From positions 1 to 64,000 of the forward strand of contig NZ_VFSD01000023.1 in assembly GCF_014332515.1 (NCBI RefSeq): a stretch of 64,000 nucleotides of DNA, written 5' to 3'. Below the pieces are notes generated by a model, which had not been told where the DNA came from, searched no databases, and saw only the letters and a list, made by a program, of their open reading frames with translations. Position 1 is the stretch's first letter, and each line of letters begins with the position of its first letter. Positions 26,508 to 35,241 of the stretch are shown one piece after another. The translations under genes and the position numbers were made by a program. The stretch is from Pontibacter beigongshangensis (GTDB lineage: Bacteria > Bacteroidota > Bacteroidia > Cytophagales > Hymenobacteraceae).

Positions 26508-27542
26508 TTATGGTTTAGAACGGGCTACCATCACGAGTGTATCATCCGTCTGGCGGCTATGGTCTCTGTATAGTAAGGCAGCTATAATGCTGGCGTCGTG
26601 CCGGTGCAGGTTGGGGTACCGGCTGATGTCCCACCTGGATTTGATCCCGTCGGAGTGCAGCACCAGGACCTTGGAATGATGCCAGGTGTCGGATTGTGTG
26701 CTGAAAGATGATGGAATATTGTGCCCTAAAATGCCATTATAAGCCATAATGTTCCGGCTTGGTCCGTTCATCATGACAGGGCCTTCGACTGTAAATATTT
26801 TACCTGCTATATTGCCGATGCCGCAGTATTTAATCTGCTTACTGCCAAGATTCAGATGTACTATGGTGCCGACCGAGCCGCGTGTGCGGCGAATGGCGCC
26901 GTGTATTTGCCGCAGTGCCTGAGCCGGGTCTTGTTTATAATATGTTTCGAATGCCGCCGCCGCTTCGGTACTTGCTTGCTGAGCGGGTATGCCATGGCCA
27001 AGGCCATCCAAAGCCACCAGATAACAATCGTTTCCCTGCTCTATTACTGCAAAACCGTCGCCACAGGCATACTCCCCGGGTTTGGGAACCATAACGGTGG
27101 CCACTTCGAAGCGGCTTTTAGGAAGCGGAGTTGGGTCGTGGTGTGCTTTGTAGATTCTGGAAAGCAGGATAGTGCCAGCACCGGGCTGCGAATACATGTC
27201 GAACTCCTGCGACTGCCTTTTAATGGCTCCCAGGCCTTCTCCTGCTGTTCCTGCTGTGGAGCTGCCATCTTCCAGCATGCGCAGCGGTTCGGCCATGCCT
27301 GGTCCTTTGTCGAGGCAAAGAATTTCTATTCCTCTCTTGCCGATGGACCTTATCAGGATCTCGCCTCCCTCTGTGGTGTGTTTCTGCAGGTTGGAGGCCA
27401 TTTCTGACACCACAATATTTATTTTTCCTACTTCAGAAGGAGAGAACCCATAGCTCTCGGCAATGCGGGTAATATCACGCTTTACGATATTGGCATAGCT
27501 GCGGTCTGGCAATGCAAAACGCTGGTGGTGTTTACCGTCCAT
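26508..27542 (-). CDS. Fusion of RsbT/RsbW-like ATPase and SpoIIE/RsbX-type phosphatase
   Basis: This 344-residue protein combines an N-terminal GHKL kinase-like domain (residues 1-135; N51 in VSEMASNLQKHT, DKGPGM, GEGLGAIKRQ) with a C-terminal PP2C/SpoIIE phosphatase domain. The acidic metal ligands of the phosphatase are in GDGFAVIEQG, ALDGLGHG, HSDGIKSRWD and DDTLVMVA. It would reset stressosome phosphorylation (RsbX role) while adding a second RsbT-like partner. It overlaps rsbT by 11 bp, so translation is probably coupled. Confidence 0.87.
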   Translation of the reverse strand: MDGKHHQRFALPDRSYANIVKRDITRIAESYGFSPSEVGKINIVVSEMASNLQKHTTEGGEILIRSIGKRGIEILCLDKGPGMAEPLRMLEDGSSTAGTAGEGLGAIKRQSQEFDMYSQPGAGTILLSRIYKAHHDPTPLPKSRFEVATVMVPKPGEYACGDGFAVIEQGNDCYLVALDGLGHGIPAQQASTEAAAAFETYYKQDPAQALRQIHGAIRRTRGSVGTIVHLNLGSKQIKYCGIGNIAGKIFTVEGPVMMNGPSRNIMAYNGILGHNIPSSFSTQSDTWHHSKVLVLHSDGIKSRWDISRYPNLHRHDASIIAALLYRDHSRQTDDTLVMVARSKP

Positions 27543-27945
27543 TTTTCCAGTGTGTAACTGTTACGGCTGTTCCCTGCCCAACTTTGCTTTTTATATCAAA
27601 CTCATTTACAAGACGCCGTGTGCCGGGCAGCCCAAGCCCCAGGCTTTTTCCGGTGGAGAAGCCATCCTGCATGGCCTGTTGTATGTCCGGTATGCCGGGA
27701 CCTTCGTCTGTAAACGTTAGTCTTATGCCCGTTTGTCCGTTTTTGCTAATTATTTCAAGGGTTACTCTGCCTCCGTTTGCGTATTTGAGCATGTTGCGCA
27801 CCAGCTCACTGGCCGCCGTAATAAGCTTGGTCTGGTTCACCAGGCTCATCCCTATTTTGGTCGCAAGCTCTTTTACCCGGTTCCGGAAGGGTACCACGTC
27901 CTGTTCCCGCACGATTTCCATCATGTCTTTGGTCATCGTAATCAT
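27532..27945 (-). CDS. rsbT: Serine/threonine-protein kinase RsbT
   Basis: This 137-residue stressosome switch kinase would phosphorylate RsbS and RsbR, then leave the complex to bind its output partner. GHKL motifs are N51 in SELVRNMLKYANGG, D80 in FTDEGPGIPD, and GLGLPGTRRL as the ATP lid. It overlaps rsbS by 4 bp and the downstream fusion gene by 11 bp. A start three codons later (MTKDMMEIV) is equally possible. Confidence 0.92.
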   Translation of the reverse strand: MITMTKDMMEIVREQDVVPFRNRVKELATKIGMSLVNQTKLITAASELVRNMLKYANGGRVTLEIISKNGQTGIRLTFTDEGPGIPDIQQAMQDGFSTGKSLGLGLPGTRRLVNEFDIKSKVGQGTAVTVTHWKNGR

Positions 27946-28352
27946 TCCGGATCCTGTTCTGGCGCTTCCTCCTCTTCTTCGTCCTGGTGCAGCAGTATGT
28001 CGGTTTTCTGGTAGAGCAGGTCCATGCCGCGCTCCACATTAAGCGCCGTGTGTACTCCCTGCAGGGTTAATCCAAGTTCCACAAGTGTAATGGCTACAGC
28101 TGGTTGCATGCCCACCACCACTGTTTCGGCATCCATGATGCGCGACATGGAGGCGATGTTTCCCAGAATGCGGCCCATAAAGGAGTCTACGATGGTCACA
28201 GCCGAAATGTCAATCAGTACTCCTCTGGCCCCGGTTTTACTGACCATTGTAATGAGGTCGTTTTCGAGGTTCAGTGCCAGCCTGTCGTAAAGATCTACCT
28301 GTATGGTAACCAACAGGAACGGCCCCATCTTTAAAATCGGTATTCTATCCAT
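27942..28352 (-). CDS. rsbS: Stressosome STAS protein RsbS
   Basis: This 136-residue single STAS-domain scaffold protein of the stressosome has a candidate phosphosite at S57 in TIVDSFMGRI, equivalent to Ser59 of the Bacillus protein. The STAS core is followed by an acidic tail (DEEEEEAPEQDPE) not needed for the fold. It lies 4 bp after rsbR and overlaps rsbT. Confidence 0.92.
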   Translation of the reverse strand: MDRIPILKMGPFLLVTIQVDLYDRLALNLENDLITMVSKTGARGVLIDISAVTIVDSFMGRILGNIASMSRIMDAETVVVGMQPAVAITLVELGLTLQGVHTALNVERGMDLLYQKTDILLHQDEEEEEAPEQDPE

Positions 28353-28356
28353 GGTA

Positions 28357-29235
28357 TTACCTTAGCAGTTTTGTGTTGCCGGCCTGTCCGGTTTTTCTTA
28401 CTTGCAGGTTCAGCATCTCAAACGCGATCTGCAGGGCACTGGCCAGGGTGGCCTTGGTTCGGATATTGGAAAGGTCTATGCCCAGGTGCACAATTGTCTG
28501 GGCTATTTCGGCTCTGATGCCACTGATAATGCACTCTGCGCCCATCAGGCGGGTGGCACTCACGGTTTTAATAAGGTGTTGTGCCACCAGCGAGTCTACA
28601 GCCGGAACCCCTGAAATGTCGAGAATGGCAATGCTGCTGCCGGTGTTCACAATTTCCTGCAGCAGGTTCTCCATCACGATTTGGGTGCGGGAGCTGTCCA
28701 GCGTGCCGATAATGGGAAGGGCCAGAATACCGTCCCAAACCCGGATCACGGGTGTGGAAATTTCGTTTATCTCGTCGGTTTGCCTCAGAATAACTTCTTC
28801 GCGGCCTTTCAGGTAAGTCTCGAACGTGGCCAGGCTCAGGCTATCAAGCAGCTTATTGATCAATACCACCTCCTGGTAGAGTAGCCTGGGGTCGTTCTGA
28901 TGCTCCTGCTCCAGCACATCTGTCAGGGCCTGCTTCAGGCTCAGCACATATAAATTAGTTTCGCGTGGGGAGAAGCCCTGGCGGGCACGGGTTATAGAGA
29001 TATCGCCCAGCACATCGAGCGTCTGCTCAAATTCCGGCGTGTAAATGTTTTCGAAGTTACCATCGGAGGTAGCCTTCAGTAAGCCATCCAAAAACTCTTC
29101 TGATTGCTTGTTAAGTTCCTCGTTAGAGAGAAGGTCATCCCGAAGAGTATCATCAAGTAATTGATTTTGCATCCAGTTAACCAGGATGTCCTGTTTTTTC
29201 TTGAGCAGCAGTCTTGCAGTTGAGTTGGTATCCAT
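28357..29235 (-). CDS. rsbR: Stressosome sensor RsbR (RsbT co-antagonist)
   Basis: This roughly 292-residue protein has an N-terminal globin-like/helical sensor domain (about 1-140) joined by a linker helix to a C-terminal STAS domain (about 165-285). Candidate phosphosites are in DISGVPAVDSLVAQ (position of Thr171 in Bacillus RsbRA) and RAEIAQTIVHLG (position of Thr205). I start it at ATG 29235 (MDTNSTARLL). A TTG 13 codons upstream is possible but coincides with a TATATTTG promoter-like box at 29272-29279. It is the first gene of the operon. Confidence 0.9.
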   Translation of the reverse strand: MDTNSTARLLLKKKQDILVNWMQNQLLDDTLRDDLLSNEELNKQSEEFLDGLLKATSDGNFENIYTPEFEQTLDVLGDISITRARQGFSPRETNLYVLSLKQALTDVLEQEHQNDPRLLYQEVVLINKLLDSLSLATFETYLKGREEVILRQTDEINEISTPVIRVWDGILALPIIGTLDSSRTQIVMENLLQEIVNTGSSIAILDISGVPAVDSLVAQHLIKTVSATRLMGAECIISGIRAEIAQTIVHLGIDLSNIRTKATLASALQIAFEMLNLQVRKTGQAGNTKLLR

Positions 29236-29550
29236 AAATTGGCCTACGAAGGTGTTTTTTTTCTTGTCAGTCAAATATAAGTTAATATCGATTCACTACC
29301 TACTGTACCTCCCCGATAGCCGTTAATTATGGCTTTTTCCCGGAGATGGCAGCTGGTTGATGATGATCCTGTTCCCGAAGAGCAGGTAAAGGAGCGATTG
29401 TTTACGAGGTGCGGGAAGAGTATGTTCTGCAGATTCCAAATGCCAGCTAAGCTCTCCAGGAACTGATGGTTGGCTAAGGTCGTATACGTAACCGGTTGCG
29501 GCGAGCGGCAGCTGTGTCCGGATCGGCTAAACGGAAAGAGGTAACAGGCA
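29236..29550. other. Intergenic region between divergent rsbR and a lipoprotein gene
   Basis: TATATTTG on the minus strand (29272-29279) is a candidate -7 element for the rsb operon, but no clear -33 element is seen. The rest of this 315 bp stretch shows nothing recognisable. Confidence 0.45.
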
Positions 29551-30099
29551 ATGAAAAAGGCAGACTATTTTATATTTTGTATGGCGTGTTGCGTGGTTGT
29601 TTTTGCAGCTGCCTGCTCTCCTATAAAGATCGTGAAAGCAGATGCAGCCGGCAATTTCAGGCTGTCGGACTACCAGACTTTTAATTTCTACGAGATGGAG
29701 GCCTCCGGCAACGCACTTCGGGCGTACGGGCAGCAGATGGATTTTATCAGAACCGAGATGATCCGGGAACTCGAGCGGCGCGGCCTGCGGCAGGCCGACG
29801 AGAACCCGGATCTGCGCATTAACCTGGGGGTAGTGATAGAGGAGGAGGTGCAGACCCGCGAAACAAACATCCTGACAGACCCGCCTACTTACATAGGCCA
29901 GCGCCGGTACAGCTGGAAGAGCCAGGAAGTAGAGGTCGGCCGTTACAACGAAGGCACTCTCTCTGTGGATCTGGTGCATAACAGGCGGAATGAGCTGGTG
30001 TGGCAGGGAGTGGCAGAAGCGGTAGTGCCCAAAGACCCCTCAAAACTCCGGGAGCGGATAACTGCAGGGGTAGAAAAGCTGGTCAAGCGAATTCCTTAG
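29551..30099 (+). CDS. DUF4136 lipoprotein
   Basis: This 182-residue envelope protein has a lipoprotein signal (FIFCMACCVVVFAAACSP, lipobox Cys near residue 22). It then has a DUF4136-type domain: DYQTFNFYEM near the start, DLRINLGVVIEEE in the middle, and LVWQGVAEAVV before the end. Such proteins are common in Bacteroidetes and proteobacteria, but no function is established. It is transcribed away from the rsb operon and is followed by repeat copy F. Confidence 0.8.
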   Translation: MKKADYFIFCMACCVVVFAAACSPIKIVKADAAGNFRLSDYQTFNFYEMEASGNALRAYGQQMDFIRTEMIRELERRGLRQADENPDLRINLGVVIEEEVQTRETNILTDPPTYIGQRRYSWKSQEVEVGRYNEGTLSVDLVHNRRNELVWQGVAEAVVPKDPSKLRERITAGVEKLVKRIP

Positions 30100-30134
30100 G
30101 TTCCGGCTAAGGCACATGCCCGAAGCCAGCATGG

Positions 30135-30165
30135 TCTCCGGAAGGCTGTTTTCATTCGAATAATT
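30135..30165 (-). repeat. Dispersed repeat, copy F
   Basis: Minus-strand copy: TCTCCGGAAGGCTG on the plus strand, then TTTTCATTCGAATAATT, 36 bp after the DUF4136 gene. Confidence 0.85.
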
Positions 30166-30300
30166 TGATTGCTGGTTGTTGATTGTTGTTGATGTGTTAA
30201 TTTTTTGTTTTGGAGATTTGAGAATTTGGTGATTTGAAGATGAGCAGGAAAACATAAAATCATTCTTAACTCATAACTTCTCACGCTCAAATTATGAAAG

Positions 30301-30332
30301 TCCTGTGTCTTACGTCCTGTTTCCTACGTCCC
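30301..30332. repeat. CCTGTGTCTTxxGTCCTG pyrimidine-rich repeat, copy 1
   Basis: A run of CTGTGTCTT/CGTCCTG-like units lies just before dispersed repeat copy G. Similar runs occur at 48238-48268 and 52559-52590. Confidence 0.55.
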
Positions 30333-30340
30333 TAAATAAG

Positions 30341-30371
30341 CCTCCGGAGGGGCTTTTTCATTAGAATAATT
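30341..30371 (-). repeat. Dispersed repeat, copy G
   Basis: Minus-strand copy with a perfect CCTCCGGAGG palindrome, then GGCTTTTTCATTAGAATAATT. With the preceding AAG it forms a short terminator-like hairpin ending in TTTTT. Confidence 0.9.
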
Positions 30372-30390
30372 GGTGGGGCCTGGCCGGTTG

Positions 30391-31125
30391 TCAGGCATTT
30401 AGCTCCAGCCCCACGACCCATCCTATAATAATGAGGGCCGGATGCGTAAGATGATTCTCCCGGATAAGTTGCGGAAGATCTTTTACCTGCCCCGTTGCTG
30501 ATTTTCTGTGTGGAAGCGAGGCATGTTGCACCACCGCAACCGGTATGTTCCCGCTTCCGGCTTCCTGATAGGTATTTGCTATCTCTTCTGCTTTTTTCAT
30601 GCCCATATAAATAACCACGGTGGCATTGCTCTGCATGGCCAGGCGCAGGTCATCAGAGAGGGAGCCATCTTTCTTGGTGCCGGTAATCGCCCAGATGCCT
30701 TCGCTCACGGCCCGGTGCGTAAGCGGGATGTCTTCGAGTCCGCTGGCCTGCATGCTGGTAATGCCCGGTATATAATAGGTGTTAAGGCCATGTTGCCTCG
30801 CAAACAAGACTTCCTCAAAGCCCCTTCCGAATATGTAGGGGTCACCACCTTTTAGCCTCACTACCGTGCCTTTGCTGCGCGCCTTCTCCAGTATTAATTC
30901 ATGTATTTTTTCCTGTGGCGTGTAAGAGCCGTAGGGGTGCTTTCCAACGTAAATCTTTTCGCAGTCCTCGCGGGTAATAGCCAGCAATTCTTTGTTGGCG
31001 AGGTTGTCGTACAGCACCACATCCGCGCGTTGCAGTATCTTGTACGCTTTTACAGTTATCAGCTCAGGGTCTCCGGGGCCTGCTCCTACCACATAGAGCG
31101 CTGGTGTTATCTTGCTATCTGACAT
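30391..31125 (-). CDS. cobA: Uroporphyrinogen-III C-methyltransferase
   Basis: This 244-residue SUMT adds two methyl groups from SAM to uroporphyrinogen III to give precorrin-2, the first step to siroheme. It has the N-terminal VVGAGPGDPELITVKA signature, VRLKGGDPYIFGRG, and the GITSMQASGLEDIPLTHR region. The ATG giving MSDSKITPALY is chosen over one 15 codons upstream. It lies next to, and divergent from, siroheme-dependent nirB. It has no CysG-like dehydrogenase/chelatase domain, and none is in the window. Confidence 0.92.
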   Translation of the reverse strand: MSDSKITPALYVVGAGPGDPELITVKAYKILQRADVVLYDNLANKELLAITREDCEKIYVGKHPYGSYTPQEKIHELILEKARSKGTVVRLKGGDPYIFGRGFEEVLFARQHGLNTYYIPGITSMQASGLEDIPLTHRAVSEGIWAITGTKKDGSLSDDLRLAMQSNATVVIYMGMKKAEEIANTYQEAGSGNIPVAVVQHASLPHRKSATGQVKDLPQLIRENHLTHPALIIIGWVVGLELNA

Positions 31126-32129
31126 ACTACTCTTAACGATTTTTTGTAAACAGGAGATTTGAAGTCTCAATATTATAACCTTTCGCCGACTTTTTGCTCA
31201 TCTAGTTAACTGATTCTGCTCCCGGCTTCCATTGCATCCAGCATTCATCCCTTCTATTGCAAGGCCTTCCAGGTAGTTGCCTTTCCCCCGACCACCTACA
31301 TCCACCACATTTTTTATTCCACTATCCTGTATAGTGGAGCAAAATCTGGAAGATGAGAAAAAGACTCCTCCCCCTAAAAGCAGAAGCCACTTCGGCAGAA
31401 ACTAAGATGATACCTATAAGCGCAAGATATAGTCGATGTCCTTACTTTCTGGAATTCTCCATGACAGAAAAAGCGATTTGAATTCCTCGCCTTCGTTAAG
31501 GAGGGGTTAAGGATAGTTGTTTTTTTTAGTTCTATTTCCGATAAGCTAAGACGCAGTCTAAGGTAAAATATGCGATTCGTAAAAATAAGATAAAAAAAAG
31601 AATTAAGGCTGATCCTTCTCACTTTAAACTCATAAGGCCCATATTTATAAGCGATTTATTGATTTCACTCCTTATTTGTTAAGTTATAATCATTAAAAAC
31701 ATAAAAATTAAGCAAGTGCCCCATGAATTAGAGGGGGTGTTGGTGTTAAATATTTAAAAAAAATAAATACACCCTATTGTTTTTTAAACGATCATGCTTA
31801 CATTTAGCAAATATTATAAAAGATACCCTATTGATGATAGGGTTTATAAATTGTCTTGAAATAGATAAATTTATGAGTATAATTACATATTAAGTCTTCC
31901 TGAGGCACATCAAATGGAAATTTAGTATATTTTAATATAATAACAATTATTAGTTTAATAAGGTATGTGGTTTTTAAGTAGTGTAAATTGTAATTGCTAA
32001 TTGTGTATATGTTAAGCTAAATAATTGAAAAAACGTTAAAATTTAAGTTAGTTTAAATAGAAATTAGTTTATTTCAAGAGAACAGGTGCCTGGTTTGGAA
32101 AGTTTTTACACTTATAAATATTGATTTTT
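31126..32129. other. 1 kb AT-rich intergenic region upstream of nirB
   Basis: This is the longest gene-free stretch in the window. The right 500 bp are very AT-rich. It contains a hairpin with arms CCACTAT/ATAGTGG at 31319-31337. The nonamer ACCCTATTG occurs twice (31771-31779, 31825-31833), the second as part of a dyad. No small gene is convincing. It probably holds the promoter and regulatory sites of the nir/nar genes. Confidence 0.5.
31771..31843 (+). promoter_or_regulatory. Candidate regulator sites upstream of nirB (ACCCTATTG)
   Basis: ACCCTATTG occurs at 31771-31779 and again at 31825-31833. The second copy forms a perfect 7 bp dyad ACCCTAT-TGATG-ATAGGGT (31825-31843). Two spaced copies ahead of a nitrate-responsive gene cluster suggest an operator, but I cannot name the regulator. 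Confidence 0.35.
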
Positions 32130-34634
32130 ATGTCACAGCAATCTATCCCCACAGTAGTAGTAATCGGAAATGGAATGGTCGGCTATAAGTTCTGCGAGAA
32201 ACTTGTAGGAAAGTCAGCAAACTTTCGGATAATAGTTTTTGGGGAGGAGCCCCGTCGTGCCTACGACAGGGTGCACTTGAGCGAATTCTTTAACGGGAAG
32301 ACCGCTGAGGACCTGGCGATGTCTGCAGAAGGCTGGTACCAGGAGAAGGACATTGTGCTGCACCTGGGCGACCCGGTCATAGAGATAGACCGCCTCGGAA
32401 AAACAGTGCGCTCCTCTGGCGGCAAAGTGCAGCCCTACGATTACCTGGTGCTGGCTACCGGCTCCGGCGCATTTGTGCCGGGCATACCTGGTGTGGAAAA
32501 AGAAGGCGTGTTTGTTTACCGAACCATTGAGGACCTGGTGCTGATACAGCAGTACGCCCGTAACTGCCGGACAGGTGCTGTGATGGGAGGGGGGTTGCTG
32601 GGCCTGGAGGCCGCAAAGGCGCTGATCGATCTCGGAATAGAGCAAACGCATGTCATTGAATTTGCGCCGCGGCTCATGCCCCGGCAGGTCGACTCGGTTG
32701 GTAGCAAAACGCTGCAAGCCAAGTTAGAAGCCTTGGGCCTGCAGATGCACCTAAGCAAAAGCACTGCTAATATAGCCGGTAACGGAAAAATTAATGCCCT
32801 GGAGTTTGCCGACGGAACCTCATTGGAAGTAGATATGCTCGTGATCTCTGCCGGAATACGCCCGCGCGACGAGGTGGCCAAACTGGCTGGCCTGGAAGTT
32901 GGCACACGGGGTGGCATTGTAGTAAATGAGAAGATGCAGACCTCCGACAGCAGTATTTTTGCGATAGGCGAGTGCGCCCTGCACGAAGGGACAATCTATG
33001 GCCTGGTAGCGCCTGGTTATGAAATGGCCGAGGTAGTGGCAAACCAGCTTTGTAGTGGCGATAAAGGCTTCTACGGGTTCGACATGAGCACCAAGCTGAA
33101 ACTGATCGGTGTGGATGTGGCCAGCTTCGGCGATCCGTTTGTGGCCGAGCCCGATGGCCGATCTATCGTGTTCGAAGATGCTAACAAAGGAATCTACAAG
33201 CGCATCAACATCAGCAACGACGGAAAATACCTGTTGGGTGGTGTGCTGGTAGGCGATGCAGACGCTTACAACATGCTGCTCCAGACGGTTAACAATAAAC
33301 TGGTACTGCCGCCAAACCCCGAAGACCTAATACTGGGAGCCAGAGGAGGAGAAGCCAGTTCGGGAGCCGGCGTCATGAGTCTGCCCGACGATGCGCTGAT
33401 CTGTTCCTGCGAAGCCGTGACCAAAGGGGATATATGTTCCGCCGTAAACGAGCAGAACATAACCTCTGTGGACGGCATGAAGAAATGCAACAAGGCTGGC
33501 ACCGGTTGCGGTGGTTGCGTACCACTCGTGAAAGACCTGATCACCGGTACGATGAAGGAAAACGGCCAGTACATCAAAAATGTGGTGTGCGAGCATTTCG
33601 ATCATTCACGGCAGGAGCTGTTCGACCTCATGAAGATCAACAACATCCGCACCTACGACGACGCGCTGGACACCTTCGGCAAAGGCGATGGCTGCGAAGT
33701 GTGCAAACCGGTAGTGGCCAGCGTGCTCGCCAGCCTCTGGAACGATGTGATCGTGAAGCAGCACACCATCCAGGACAGCAACGACCGCTACCTGGCCAAC
33801 ATCCAGAAAGGTGGTACTTATTCGGTGGTTCCACGCATTCCGGGAGGCGAAATAACACCGGATAAACTGATCGTGATCGGGCAGGTGGCCAAAGAATACG
33901 GGCTGTACACGAAGATTACCGGCGGCCAGCGCATCGACCTTTTCGGGGCACACGTAAGCGACCTGCCGGCGATATGGGAGAAGCTGATTGATGCCGGTTT
34001 TGAGAGCGGGCACGCCTACGGAAAAGCGCTTAGAACTGTTAAAAGCTGCGTAGGCAGCACCTGGTGCCGCTTCGGCCTGCACGACAGCGTGTCGTTTGCC
34101 ATAGAGGTAGAAGATCGCTACAAAGGCATACGGGCACCGCACAAACTCAAAGGCGGCGTAAGTGGCTGTATAAGAGAGTGTGCCGAGGCGCAGTCGAAAG
34201 ACTTCGGAATTATAGCCACCGAGAAAGGCTGGAACCTGTTTGTATGCGGAAACGGCGGCTCCAAGCCACAGCACGCGCTGCTGCTGGCCACCGATGTAGA
34301 CAAAGAAACCTGCGTGAAATACCTCGACCGGTTCCTGATGTTCTACATCAAAACAGCCGATCCGCTTACCCGTACCGCCACCTGGCTCAACAAAATGGAA
34401 GGCGGCATCAGCTACCTCAAAAATGTGATCATCAACGACAGCCTGGGCATAAACGAGCAGCTGGAAGAGGAAATGCAGGCCCTGATCAACAACTACCACT
34501 GCGAATGGAAAGAAGTGGTGCAGAATCCGGAGCTGAGAAAACAGTTCAACCACTTCGTAAATGCACCGGAAGAAAAAGACCCTTACGTGCAGTTCGACAC
34601 CATGCGCGAGCAGGTGAAAGCCAAAGAATGGTAG
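32130..34634 (+). CDS. nirB: NAD(P)H nitrite reductase, large subunit
   Basis: This 834-residue cytosolic enzyme reduces nitrite to ammonium. It has three parts. An N-terminal FAD/NAD(P)H oxidoreductase (about 1-410) carries VVIGNGMVGYKF and GGGLLGLEAAKAL. A BFD-like [2Fe-2S] domain (about 420-475) carries CSCEAVTKGDIC and CNKAGTGCGGC. A siroheme/[4Fe-4S] domain (about 545-780) has CVGSTWC near 640 and CIREC near 680. The ATG at 32130 is preferred over a TTG three codons earlier. It is followed by nirD and the molybdenum cofactor genes. Confidence 0.95.
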   Translation: MSQQSIPTVVVIGNGMVGYKFCEKLVGKSANFRIIVFGEEPRRAYDRVHLSEFFNGKTAEDLAMSAEGWYQEKDIVLHLGDPVIEIDRLGKTVRSSGGKVQPYDYLVLATGSGAFVPGIPGVEKEGVFVYRTIEDLVLIQQYARNCRTGAVMGGGLLGLEAAKALIDLGIEQTHVIEFAPRLMPRQVDSVGSKTLQAKLEALGLQMHLSKSTANIAGNGKINALEFADGTSLEVDMLVISAGIRPRDEVAKLAGLEVGTRGGIVVNEKMQTSDSSIFAIGECALHEGTIYGLVAPGYEMAEVVANQLCSGDKGFYGFDMSTKLKLIGVDVASFGDPFVAEPDGRSIVFEDANKGIYKRINISNDGKYLLGGVLVGDADAYNMLLQTVNNKLVLPPNPEDLILGARGGEASSGAGVMSLPDDALICSCEAVTKGDICSAVNEQNITSVDGMKKCNKAGTGCGGCVPLVKDLITGTMKENGQYIKNVVCEHFDHSRQELFDLMKINNIRTYDDALDTFGKGDGCEVCKPVVASVLASLWNDVIVKQHTIQDSNDRYLANIQKGGTYSVVPRIPGGEITPDKLIVIGQVAKEYGLYTKITGGQRIDLFGAHVSDLPAIWEKLIDAGFESGHAYGKALRTVKSCVGSTWCRFGLHDSVSFAIEVEDRYKGIRAPHKLKGGVSGCIRECAEAQSKDFGIIATEKGWNLFVCGNGGSKPQHALLLATDVDKETCVKYLDRFLMFYIKTADPLTRTATWLNKMEGGISYLKNVIINDSLGINEQLEEEMQALINNYHCEWKEVVQNPELRKQFNHFVNAPEEKDPYVQFDTMREQVKAKEW

Positions 34635-34658
34635 CCAGGAAGGAGGCAATAACAAAAG

Positions 34659-34689
34659 GCTCCGGAGGGCCAGTTTCATTAGAAAAATT
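34659..34689 (-). repeat. Dispersed repeat, copy H
   Basis: Minus-strand copy between nirB and nirD: GCTCCGGAGGGCC, then AGTTTCATTAGAAAAATT. CTGCTG follows the left block. Confidence 0.85.
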
Positions 34690-34821
34690 GCTGCTGAACT
34701 AAAAACTCAAATTTAAATAGTCGAGATAGATGAGGGCGAAATTAACCAGCGAACAGCTGCTGCTGCACCCGCTGCCAAAATTCACTCATCCACTTATTAA
34801 CTCATTCAAAATTCAAAAACC

Positions 34822-35178
34822 ATGGAAATTCAAGTTGCAGAAGCCGTAAAATGGGTAATGATTTGTAAAACAGATGATGTGCCGCAGAATGGTGGCGCCT
34901 GTGTGAAATACAAAGACGAGCAGATCGCTATTTACAACTTCGCCCGCCGCGGCGAGTGGTATGCTACGCAGAACCTCTGCCCGCACAAGCAGCAGATGGT
35001 GCTGTCGCGGGGCATGATCGGGAGCACCGGCGATGCCTGCGAACCGAAAGTGGCCTGCCCGTTCCACAAAAAAGCCTTCTCGCTTATTTCTGGAGAATGC
35101 CTGTCGGGGGAGGAATATCAGCTGAAAACGTATCCGGTAAAAGTGGAGGCAGGCATGGTATACCTCGGAATAGAATAA
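34822..35178 (+). CDS. nirD: Nitrite reductase small subunit (Rieske-type)
   Basis: This 118-residue Rieske-fold subunit partners NirB. Both Rieske cluster motifs appear intact: CPH in NLCPHKQQM and CPFH in KVACPFHKKAF. This differs from NirD proteins that have lost the cluster ligands, so it may carry a real [2Fe-2S] centre. It lies about 190 bp downstream of nirB, separated by a dispersed repeat copy. Confidence 0.9.
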   Translation: MEIQVAEAVKWVMICKTDDVPQNGGACVKYKDEQIAIYNFARRGEWYATQNLCPHKQQMVLSRGMIGSTGDACEPKVACPFHKKAFSLISGECLSGEEYQLKTYPVKVEAGMVYLGIE

Positions 35179-35241
35179 GTAATTTCTTGTTTTATCCGGA
35201 AAAAGCAGATTATTTAAGCCTTCAACTATAAATAAATCTGC

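Noticed and set aside
29549-29562. AATGAAAAAGGC at the start of the DUF4136 gene resembling the dispersed repeat
   Set aside because: There is no AATTATT block upstream and no CCTCCGGAGG after it; it is an ordinary Met-Lys-Lys-Ala lipoprotein start.
31374-31622. 82-codon minus-strand frame in the nirB upstream region
   Set aside because: Its composition is Phe/Leu/Arg/Ser-rich, as expected from AT-rich non-coding DNA, and it has no motif.
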